From contig WJXW01000004.1 in assembly GCA_015832175.1 (NCBI GenBank), forward strand, positions 248,001 to 312,000: 64,000 nucleotides of DNA, written 5' to 3'. Below, in pieces: positions 12,004 to 21,806 of this stretch. Below the pieces are notes generated by a model that saw nothing but the letters and a program-made list of their open reading frames with translations, searched no databases and had not been told where the DNA came from. This DNA is from Paraphaeosphaeria minitans. Its lineage: Eukaryota > Ascomycota > Dothideomycetes > Pleosporales > Didymosphaeriaceae. The position numbers and the translations under genes were made by a program. Numbering within the stretch: the first letter of the stretch is position 1; every line of letters begins with the position of its first letter.

Positions 12004-12420
12004 TGTTAAATCTAAGAGGATAGCTGGTCCTAAAGGGTTAAAGTTAGTTCTTGGGCAGGAGTACTTACAGAAGGTAAAAGGTTTTATTAATATAATAGTA
12101 TCTTGCAAAGTGTAATAAGTTAACAATTTAGTCTACTAGAATCTAAATAATAGATTAATAAACAGATTAAACACAAGTATAGAGAGTCCATCCTTGCGTT
12201 CCTATATACTCAGCAAAGTCTACTCTGTAGGGAGCGCTCTATAGAGAGCAGTCACATATGTTATACTCTAGTACAAAGTAATTAAGCGCTCTATAAAGAG
12301 TAGTTACGTAACTCCTTTATTTAAGGCGTAGCTAGTCTTAAATCCCTACTTAATCTATGCTACGCACCTACTAGGTATAAAACTAGCTTTTCGCTATTAT
12401 ATAGATTTTAGATCCTAACA
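12004..12420 (-). repeat. 3' LTR of element B (417 bp, minus orientation)
   Basis: On the minus strand it begins TGTTAGGATC and ends GATTTAACA. It is followed on its internal side by the purine tract complementary to TTATCCCCTCTTTTTT. It shares its end half with the LTRs of A and C. Its U3 has repeated GAGCGCTCTATAGAGAGCAG-type words. Confidence 0.92.
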
Positions 12421-12549
12421 TTATCCCCTCTTTTTTATAGATTTGTCCTAAATTATATGTTTAGATCTTAGCTATTATTACGTAAGCTATTCTACTAACC
12501 CTACTTACTATAAGTATGTCTGTTAGTATTATATCTAGTAACTCTACTA

Positions 12550-12905
12550 TTTAAAAACATTAATTATATTATAAGATCTAAGAAGCTAATATTATTATAA
12601 AGAACCTTTATATTAACTATAGTTTTAAAGGTTCTATTTACTACATTATACTAGATTTAGGTTTAAAGTGTTCTAAATGTATTTACTTAGGTTATTCTTA
12701 TGTAAACATAAGCTAGTTATTGCTAGATAAAACTTGCAAGGAGTATAAGAAGAAGGTTAAGGAGGATAAAAAGGCGTTATCTCTCCTAATAGTGTAGTTA
12801 TTATAAAATAAGAAGATACTAGCTTAGGCTAAAGAGTATACTTATAAGAAAACGTTATGCCTAGCTGTAGAAATAACTGCAAATAGTAAGAACATAAATG
12901 TAGAT
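12550..12905 (+). pseudogene. Antisense Cys-rich/coiled-coil ORF of element B (degenerate)
   Basis: In the + direction, antisense to element B and between its 3' LTR and chromodomain, a frame reads LKCSKCIYLGYS, then DKTCKEYKKKVKEDKKAL, then a Lys/Ala-rich tail. The order is a CxxC pair, another Cys, then a charged, probably helical region. TAG/TAA codons interrupt it where Gln or Trp would fit. Position, orientation and composition match the antisense frames of A and C although the nucleotide sequences are not alike. Function unknown. Confidence 0.5.
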
Positions 12906-15049
12906 ACTGTTAATTATCCTACTACTATAGCGACTGTTAGTTACTTTACAGCGATATAGTTAACACTTAATATAGTAGATACTATAGCGTTAGTACTATA
13001 ATCCTCCTAGGTATATTTGTGTTTCTAATAGAATTCCTTAATCTTTTACTAATAGTTTCCTAGATTGTTTTTTAGTTCCTAGGTGTTTTTACTATATAGG
13101 TAACCTTTCTACTTAATAAGGTACATATTATTATGCTAATTATATTCTAGAATTCTTTTAACCTTAAATTTATTTTCTTCCTTAGTCTAGTAGTAGAAGG
13201 TGGTTTCAACTAGTGTATTAGGGTCTACTAGTTCTAGTAGTAATACGTAGAATACTAGGTGTATCTTTGCATCTAGCGGTAGTTCTAACTTATAGTTCAC
13301 TAGTAATATTTACTTAGAAATGTAAAATAGTCTAACTTTAATATAATCTAGTTTCTTGTGTTTTTTCTTCTAAGTTTAAAGGTTCTTTATAAGTAGATAT
13401 ACTTTATCCCCCTTCTTTAGCTAAGGTGCCATTTTTTATTTTTAATTTTAGTATAAACTTAATTACTACTAAGCTTTCTTAAGATTTTCTTAGAGTTATT
13501 AGTGTATTTTTCTTATATTTTCTACTATATCTATAGCTTCTTTTGCTTTAATTGTTGTAAGAAATTATTAGTTAAAGAGATGTTAGTGTCTTCTATAGTT
13601 TATATAGAATAGTGTATATCCTAATACTACTAATACTTTATTATTATAGGCTAACTATGCTATAGGTAGTAATAAAACCTAGTTATTCTTCTAACTATTA
13701 CAGTAGATGCGTAGGTACGTTTCTATAGTTTAGTTCATACGTTCTATTTATCTATTAGTTTATAGATAGTAAGCTATTAATAGTTTTTATTTTGTTCTAA
13801 GTAGTGCTATAAGCGTTATTTAATAATTTAATATAAAGAGCTTGTCTCTATTGCTAATAATTATTTTTAGGATTCTATAGTGTCTAATTAGTTAGTCTAA
13901 GATAAGAAAAGCAAGTTCCTTTGCTATTATTCTTTTAAGGCATAGAATAAGCTTAATATACTTAGTTAGTTAGTAGACTATTACTAGTATACTGTTATAT
14001 TTAATTCCTGTTATTAGATCCTTAGAGTTTAGAATTTCTATAATAAAATCTATAGTAATATCTTCTTATAGTGCTGTTAGTATTCTAATTACTTATATCT
14101 CTCTATATTTGAAATATGTGCTGTGTTTATTTCTCTAGCATTCTACACATTTATGGATATAAGTTATTATAGCTTCTTTAATTCCTTTAAAGGTGTAATT
14201 CCTTTAAATAAGTTCTATTATTTTCGTGATGCCTAGGTGTCTGTATATAAGGTTATTATAGTATTGTTAGATAATCTTAGTCTATAGATGTTCTAGAACT
14301 TCTTAGTTAATTACTAAAAGTTAATTTAGTTTTGCTATTAGTTCTAGAGATCTATCTTTAGCTTTATAAAAGATTATAAAGAAGGTTTTTACCTTTTCTC
14401 CTACTAGATTACTTTGTTAGCTAAGAGCGTCTACACTGCTATTTTCTTTCCTAGCTATATAGATAATTTTAAACTTATACTACCCTATAGTTTATAACTA
14501 TTTTTATTATTATAGCGTAAGTTCTTTTGTCGTCGTAAACCTTAGAAAGTTCATATAATCTATATAGATTTCTAGTGTTAAGTAACTAAGCGCGTAAATC
14601 CTCTAATACTTTAAGGCTTTAATAATAGCGTAGAGTTCTTTATTATGTACGTTATATTGTGTTTTAGCGTTATTGAATTTGCATAAGTAATAGGCAATTA
14701 GGTACTATTTACTATTACGTTCTTATTTAGTGTAGGCGCCTAGCGTAAGATTACTAGCGTCTATTTTAAAGCGCAGTAGTTTATTGCTTCTAAAATAAAT
14801 AAGGATAGGTTCTATAATATATACTATCTTAAGAAGTTAGAATAACATTCTACACTTATCTATCTATTTAAAGGGTACATCTTTCTTTATAAGATTTATT
14901 AAAGGTATTATAACCTTTACGTAATCTTAGATAAATTGTTAATTAAATCTATAGAATCCTAAGAATTCTTAAATATTCTTAGCTATCTTTAGTATTAGCT
15001 AGTTCTTAATGTATTTAACTTTACTTAGTGCTAATTTTATTCCTTCTAT

Positions 15050-15490
15050 AGTAATAATGTGTCCTAGGAATTTAAGTTATTTAACGTTAAACTTACATTT
15101 CTTAAGTTTAATACAAAGGCATGCTTTGTCTAGTACTTCTAGTACTATTTGTACGTGCTTAGTGTAGTCTAATTTATTTTTAGAAAAGACGAGGATATTA
15201 TCTATATACATAATAATAAATATGTCTAGATATTTACAAAGTATATTATTAATAAGTGCTATATAAGCTGCTAGTGCGTTTATAAGTCTAAAAGGCATAA
15301 CCTTATATTTAAATAGTCTATAGCGTAATTAAAACGCTATTTTCTATTTTTTACTTTTCTTAATTTATATAAGGTAGTACCTATCTCTTAGATCTATTAT
15401 TATAAATATCTTGGCTTAAAATAGTTAATCTCGTAACTCTATAATATTTAGTAGTAGATATTAGTTTTTTATTATTATATTATTAAGTTA
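15050..15490 (-). pseudogene. Reverse transcriptase core of element B
   Basis: This is the best-preserved pol segment in the window. The stretch at 15,077-15,298 is open for 73 codons and contains LINALAAY, LDIFIIMYIDN and ILVFSKN. In Ty3/gypsy reverse transcriptases the corresponding box is YLDD; the second Asp of the catalytic pair is Asn here (GAC to AAC, a G-to-A change), so this copy is catalytically dead even where open. Confidence 0.9.
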
Positions 15491-18024
15491 TTAGTAGTTA
15501 ATGTATAGTCTATCTAATCCATCCTTTTTCTTAATAAATATAAAAGGGCTTACTACTAGTAACTTTAATAGTTATATATATCCTTTCTTAAGGTTTATCT
15601 TAATAAAATTACGTTCCTTAAGGAGTTCTTCTCCTATCTTACTATATAGTAGTCTAAAGGGTGGCGTCTTCCCTTCTTTTAGGTCTATTATAAGATCCTA
15701 GGGTTAATGTTTAGGTAGGTTTACTTTTCCTTCCTTTTCTATAAATATGTGTGTCTATTTCCTATACTCTCTTAGTAAGGTAAAGGGTATACTATTGTCC
15801 TTTTTCTTGCACTTCTTAACCTAGTAGTTCCTACTAGCATCTACTAAGGTGTATTTCTGTTTTTTAACTACCTATCGCAGTATTATATTATTAATAACTC
15901 CTTTATCTACTATTATTTTTAGTTAATGCGTAGGCTTTACTTATAATACATAATTATAGTGTTTAAATAATATTTTCTTCGTACCCTAGTTAATCTATAG
16001 GTTGTGTATTATTAACTAAAGTAATCCTAAGACTAACTTATACTTAGATCCTAGTAAGATATCTAAAGTAAGTTCCTCTCTATGTCCTTAGACTATTATC
16101 GTAGTATTAACCTCCTAGTATATTTAAGGTGTCTTAGGCATTAGTAATCTATTCATAATATAGACAATATAGGGTACTTCTTTCTCTAATATTATAAGTC
16201 CTACTTATCTTACTATCTAATAAGATATAAAGTTTCTTCCTACTTCTAAGTCTATAAAAGCTTAAGCCTATATTCCTTTAAGCTATACTAGTAGCTTAAC
16301 TAATACTATACTTACTATAGTATTTAATTTAATAAAGGCGTTTTCTTATCTAAGTTTAGGCCTAAAAAAGACATCTATTCGTGTAGGTTATAGTTAAGTT
16401 CTAGTGCCTAGTATACGCTTCTAAGCATTTGCTTCTATTATTATTCTTAAGTATATAGTTTGTTTAGATTATCTTCTTCTTTTTATAAGGATATTCTACT
16501 ATTTCTCCTCCTACAGTCTTTACTATTCCTATATACTAGTTAAATTAGTAGTTCTATTATTACTTCCTATATAGGGCAGTTTACAAAGCTGTCTAAGTGT
16601 TTGGCTATATAGTAGTATTTGTAGTCTTAGTTTAGACACGTATACTAGTATAGTTATATATAGTTTCTATTAATAAGTATATTACAGTATTTATTACCCT
16701 TTAGCGTAAAGTAAAGAAAGTATTTTACTTATTATTTATCCTAGAGGTGTTCGTTGTAAGCTGTAATAGGGTAGTCTATTTATATCTATCTATAGTGCAG
16801 TTTCTTTCTAGGTTATTTCTTATTCTCCTTTTTCTCTATTTTATATTATGTGTATGTTAGTTCTTCGCAATACGTCCACATATAGAATTAGTGTATAGGA
16901 TTTTAGTAGTTTAGGTAGTACTTTAGTACGTAATCTAACTTCTTATTTTTATAGGGTTGCATTTCTTTTAGTGCCTAGTAGGGTTCTATATAGTCCTAAA
17001 TATTTAGTTTATACTTAGGTAACATAGGGTTGTCTTTTTCCTACCTATTTTATAGGTAAGGAGTAGGAGATCTTAGTATCTCTTCTACATCTTCTACGTT
17101 ATAGTATACGTTAGAGTTGTCTTCTAGATCTTTATATAATCGTAAGTTAGGTAAATCTAATTACTTACTTTATTCTAGTATAACACGTTAGTAACTAAAT
17201 AGCGTTATAACAACCTCTTATTCCTTATTAGGTTCTTAGTCCTTAATAGTTAGTATATTTAACTTAGTTTAATAGACTTTGTTCTTTAATCTACAGTTCC
17301 TAGCTATATAGCCTAGTTTACTACATATAAAGCATTTACAGGTCTTAGCTATTAGTTATTAACTTCTATTAGAAACACGTTTATTAGGCTACTTAGAGCC
17401 TATTCTTCCTCCTTTTCCTTTACCTATATAGTTAAACTAGATATCTTCTATTAGTTTGTATTTTTAGTAGTTCCTTAGCTGTTACTTTTAGACAATTCTA
17501 ATAGTGTTCTTATAAACTACTTTTGCTAGTTATCTAAAGCTTATCACTTTAGAGTTTTAGTAGAGCTCTTATTATAATAAAAACTATTCTCTATTAATTC
17601 TAATAGTTTCTTTATATAGTTCCCTAAAGTTAGTAATTCGCGCACTACTATATAAGAGTTCCTTACATAGTTTCTATTTAAGTCCTTATTTATACATGTC
17701 CTAGAGAGATTTATTGTCCCAGTTAAGCTACACAGCGTAATTATAAAACTTAGCTATATACTTAGCTACTAATTATTTCTAAGTTATAGTCTAAATCTTT
17801 ACTTTTATAATAGAGTCCTTATTAGTAATTCTAAAGAGTTATCTAAGGCATTTCTTAAAGTTATTATAATCTTTAATAATGTTAACTGTATTAGTGTGCT
17901 TATTTGCGTAATTATTATTATTATTATTATAGTCTATTCCTAGGTACTTTTTAAGGTAAGAATAGATCTATAATCCTATATCTCCTTACATATATATTAC
18001 TATAAAGATAACCCTTTTTTTATC

Positions 18025-18029
18025 TTTAA
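18025..18029. repeat. Target-site duplication TTTAA, left side of element D
   Basis: TTTAA precedes the left LTR of D and is repeated at 21,191-21,195. Element C keeps the uninterrupted site (TTCCTTAAAGAT near 25,190), confirming where D entered the B gag region. Confidence 0.92.
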
Positions 18030-18341
18030 TGTCTGTACAGTTTATCGTACAAATAGCACTGAGTGAAATAGGGGCCTGCCTACCTATAGGGACCCGCACA
18101 AGGACCCACTACTTAGGTTAGCGCTAAGAGGCAGAGACTTCATAAGGCCTTGCCTACCTATAAGGACCTGCACAAGGACCCCCTGCTTAGGTCAGCGCTA
18201 AGAGGCAGAGACTTCATAAAGCCCTTAGTGCCCCTTTGTACGATAGACAAGACGTAATCAATTGAACCTACTTCTTACCCTTTGCACAATAGTATACTAT
18301 TAACCCTCAAATGCTTAATTGCAGATTGAGCCAAACCAACA
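18030..18341 (+). repeat. 5' LTR of element D (312 bp)
   Basis: It begins TGTCTGTACAG and ends GCCAAACCAACA. It includes two tandem subrepeats of 73-74 bp (about 18,074-18,146 and 18,147-18,220), each with AGCGCTAAGAGGCAGAGACT. Against the 3' LTR I count 14 differences, every one a C/T or G/A transition, and no indel. Confidence 0.95.
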
Positions 18342-18430
18342 CTAATTAGTGGTTAATTCTAATCAACTGCAAACTAGCAAGGTCTAAAGATAGAGCGCCC
18401 TATAAGCTGGATGCGCAGGCTCTGTATTGT

Positions 18431-18660
18431 TACCTTTACTAGAGATTAAATTTCGGATTATATAATAAGCAGAAACAAAGCGCACACATCTGTAAAGAGT
18501 CGCACGATCTAGTCTAAGCTATTCTATAGAAAAGAAAGGAGATAATACCTTTACTAGAGATCGAATTTTAGATTGTACAATAAGCAGAAACAAAGCGCGC
18601 ATATCTGTAAAGAGTCGCACGATCTAGTCTAAGCTATTCTACAGAAAAAAAAGGAGATAG
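18431..18660 (+). repeat. Tandem duplication (2 x 115 bp) in the leader of element D
   Basis: The units 18,431-18,545 and 18,546-18,660 both start TACCTTTACTAGAGAT and both contain AGTCGCACGATCTAGTCTAA. They differ almost only by transitions. The tract lies between the 5' LTR and the gag start. Confidence 0.88.
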
Positions 18661-18686
18661 TGAGCACATTTACAACCCTAAAAAAC

Positions 18687-18775
18687 ACGTCGCACGATTG
18701 AACTAGCGATAACTAAACGTAAACACGTCGCACGATTGAACTAGCGACAACTAAACGCAGACACGTTGCACGACC
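18687..18775 (+). repeat. Short tandem repeat (about 37 bp unit, 2.5 copies) before gag of D
   Basis: The words CACGTCGCACGATTGAACTA and AACTAAACG repeat at 18,687, 18,725 and, partly, 18,763. The unit contains the CGCACGA motif that recurs elsewhere in D. Confidence 0.8.
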
Positions 18776-18791
18776 AAGAAAGACAACAACA

Positions 18792-20460
18792 ACATGGCCT
18801 CAAGACTAGGAGACTTCCTAGAGGAACTACAACCTAAGGACGTTGCGCAACAATTAATACTGCCTCTTTAGTAGAAAGATAAAGCTAAAGCAATATAGCT
18901 TTAATAAGTAGAGGAAGTAACAAATATTAAAGCTATTACCTTAAGAGGAGAGATCGCACGAAAGTACTAGATAGACAGAGTAGATCTACACAGCCACCCA
19001 CCCCCTTCTCTAAAATAGCTAAACACTTATATAGTGTATATAATCGCGTAATATCGCGTGAGCAGCCTTAAAGGTAAAGAGGTAATCTTTTCTTTTGCTA
19101 AAGATTTTAACAACTAGAAGGAGAGAACCTTTAATAAGATTAGTCGTGCAGTAAGAAGAGAGCTTATTACTTTTCTTATAAAGGAAGGCTTTGTTGCTAC
19201 TAATTCTATAACAAAGGACACTTATGTAAAGAAACTCTTTAAACTATTACAGCTTAACTATAAGCTACAGACCCTTCGCACAATAACTCTGTAACTACAA
19301 CCTAAACCGCTTCGCACAATCCTAATAATGCAACCTACACCATCTATAGGCAATACATATATATATAGAGCACAGCTGGGGCCTATCCCTATACATGCGA
19401 GGACAGAGACACTATATATAGAGCTACACCAGTGGCAGCAGCCTAAAACCCAGACTGCTTTTGCCTAACAAACTACATCGTATGAAGAGGCTAGACACTC
19501 CTAGTCTCCTTAACAACTAGGAGATTATGCTTATATCCAGCTAGACAAGATTATTCTCTTTTAGAAGGCTTAGAGTAAAGAGAATAACTACACTAGTAGG
19601 CTGTACGATATCCTAGCAGACAAGGCAAAAGTCTTTAGAGAACTATGCTATAGGCTAGGCATACCACAGGACTAGTATGTAAACATCTTTCTAGGAATCC
19701 TTTCTAATCGTGCGAGTACCTACTACCTACACAATATTAGACTAGGACTTCTATAGGATGAATTGTACGACAGACTAAACAGGCACTTTAACACTAGTGT
19801 TAATCACAATTAGTACTAGATAGACTAGACCACTCTTACCTTTAAACGCTATAAAAGGGATAATCCAGCTACTACATCGCATAAGGCCCTAGAAGCAATA
19901 ATTAACAAGCTCACCTTAGCCTAAAAGGCTCTTAGACAAGGTTTTAGTAGTGAACTACAACTACACACTACTATTATATAAGCATGCCGCAGCCATCCTA
20001 ACCTTAAATAAGCTATATTTAACCCTAAAAACATAGTAGAAGGCTTACTTAGTAACCTTTGTGCGTTACTCTAAGTTACTAAAGACAGGAAGAAGTTACA
20101 GTTCCTCTAAGATAGTAAAGAAGTGTACTACACTAATTAATAATATAATAATCCTAATCGCATAAGAGGATCTGGCCCCTCTAGAGGCAGATTAACCTTT
20201 AGACTAAAAGGAAGGGGTAACTTTAGAAGTTTAAGCTCTTACACGAAGCAGAAATGCTTTATATACTATAAAGAAGGATGCTAGTCCACTAACTATCCAC
20301 TAAGGGATACCCAGTGAGCTAGAAGGCAATACATGTCGTCGTACGCCAACTTCTACGAACATGAACCCTCTGCTATAGATGTATAAGTATACATCCTTAA
20401 CTTTAAAGGAGAGCCAGAGGAAGAAGACTATCACACAAAAGAGGAGGAAGATGAACAAGA
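18792..20460 (+). pseudogene. Degenerate gag-like ORF of element D
   Basis: The frame starts at an ATG after an AACAACAACA leader and reads MASRLGDFLEELQPKDVA before the first TAG (Gln/Trp position). It can be followed, with stops, to a Cys-rich knuckle near 20,250-20,290 and an acidic tail (EPEEEDYHTKEEEDEQD) near 20,410-20,460. This is the layout of gag with a C-terminal zinc knuckle. No aspartic protease motif was seen afterwards. An open stretch at 20,379-20,633 lies in another frame and is probably incidental. Confidence 0.6.
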
Positions 20461-20878
20461 CTAATAGAGTAATAAAAAAGAAGCATAGAAGGCTACCTTA
20501 TACCTTACTTCTACTGTATACCTTCATCGCACGACTAGGAGCGATCCTTCTATACCTGCTTACTAAGACCCAGCGCCAAGCATCGCATTACTTAATACCC
20601 CACCTTCTATTTGCGCACAGGATACATGCCTAGAAAGAGCCTTATCGCGTAATGCGACTCTACTACTGTGTGAAGGGGTAGGGTAAGAACTAAGCAGGTT
20701 AGCTGTTACTACCTGTTTACACAAGAGTAGGTGCAAACAGGACCTCTACTACACAGCGACACTGCACCTACCTCACAACCTGTTCTGATAGGGGAAGGCT
20801 AACTGTATAGATAGAGAAGGATAGGAAAGGGAAAGTGTACGATAGACATAAGCCATCGCACAAAAGAAAAGTTGCTAG

Positions 20879-21190
20879 TGTCTGTACAGTTTATTGTACA
20901 AATAGCACTAAGTAAAATAGGGGCCTACCTACCTATAGGGACCCGCACAAGGACCCACTACTTAGGTCAGCGCTAAGAGGCAGAGACTTTATAAGGCCTT
21001 ACCTACCTATGAGGACCTGCACAAGGACCCCCTGCTTAGGTCAGCGCTAAGAGGCAGAGACTTTATAAAGCCCTCAGTGCCCCTTTGTACGATAGACAAG
21101 ACGTAATTAATTGAACCTACTTCTCACCCTTTGCACGATAGTATACTATTAACCCTCAAATGCTTGATTGCAGATTGAGCCAAACCAACA
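20879..21190 (+). repeat. 3' LTR of element D (312 bp)
   Basis: It has the same length and ends as the 5' copy, with the same pair of internal subrepeats. It is followed directly by the duplicated TTTAA. Confidence 0.95.
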
Positions 21191-21384
21191 TTTAAGGAAC
21201 TTGTCTAAGTTAAAAAAATAGAGGTCTAACTAGAGAATCTAGACATTAGTTTAAGATTATTTACTAAAGTAGAGATTAGGTTTATACGCCTTACTACTAT
21301 CTTTTATAGGAGTAATCTTAGCGGCACCTAAAGCTGTAGAAGAGGTAAGAGTTTGTAAAGTACTTATCTTAAAGGTGTTTAAGA

Positions 21385-21801
21385 TGTTAAATCTAAAAGG
21401 GTAGCTAGTCCTAAAGGGTTAAGATTAGTTCTTAAGCAGGAGTACTTATAGAAGGTAGAAAGTCTTATTAATATAATAGTATCTTGCGAAGTATAATAAG
21501 TTAACAATTTAGTCTACTAGAATCTAAACAATAGATTAATAAATAGATTAAATATAAGTATAAAGAGTCTATCCTTACATTCCTATATACTAAGCAAAGT
21601 CCGCTCTGTAGGGAGCGCTTTGTAGAGAGCAGTTATGTGTGTTATACTCTAGTATAGAACAATTAAGCGCTCTATAGGGAGTAGTTATATAACTCTTTTA
21701 TTTGAGGCGTAGCCAGCCTTAAATCCCCGCTTAATCCTTGCTACGCGCCCACTAGATACAAAACTGGCTTTTCACTATTATGTGGATTTTAGATCCTAAC
21801 A
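21385..21801 (-). repeat. 5' LTR of element B (417 bp, minus orientation)
   Basis: On the + strand it runs from TGTTAAATCT to GATCCTAACA and aligns along its length with 12,004-12,420. It is followed by CACTT. The adjoining internal sequence (21,191-21,384) is the leader and gag start of B, matching 25,003-25,195 of element C in reverse complement. Confidence 0.92.
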
Positions 21802-21806
21802 CACTT

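Larger units (their letters stand above)
18030..21190 (+). mobile_element. Element D: gag-only LTR element (non-autonomous) nested in B
   Basis: Two 312 bp LTRs (18,030-18,341 and 20,879-21,190; TGTCTG...CCAACA) bound a 3,161 bp element with a perfect TTTAA duplication. The 2.5 kb interior carries tandem repeats at 18,431-18,775, a gag-like frame starting ATG at 18,792 (MASRLGDFLEELQP) and a zinc-knuckle-like motif near 20,250-20,290 (KCFIYYKEG, then C, stop, STNY). No reverse transcriptase, integrase or RNase H is seen before the 3' LTR. The CFxC-KEGCWST type of knuckle is known to me from gag of fungal Ty1/copia-like elements, so D may be a deletion derivative or a parasite of such an element. 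It is less AT-rich than its surroundings, consistent with later insertion. Confidence 0.88.
12004..21801 (-). mobile_element. Element B: full-length degenerate chromovirus, carrying nested element D
   Basis: Two 417 bp LTRs (12,004-12,420 and 21,385-21,801) flank an internal region read on the minus strand. Gag is at about 21,191-21,330 and 18,029-17,200 with an almost intact zinc knuckle near 17,290-17,335 (CFICSKLGYIARNC). Protease follows, then reverse transcriptase at about 15,490-15,050 (LINALAAY, then YIDNILVFS, where YxDD has become YIDN), RNase H about 14,850-14,400, integrase about 14,330-13,300 and a chromodomain about 13,180-13,030. The purine tract AGAGGGGATAA precedes the 3' LTR. 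Without D the element is about 6.6 kb. Flanks carry the duplication CACTT. It was inserted into element E and later invaded by D in gag. All ORFs are broken by RIP-type stops. Confidence 0.92.

Noticed and set aside
20379..20633. 84-codon open frame late in element D
   Set aside because: It is out of frame with the gag-like region, has no domain, and lies in sequence that reads better as the gag tail.
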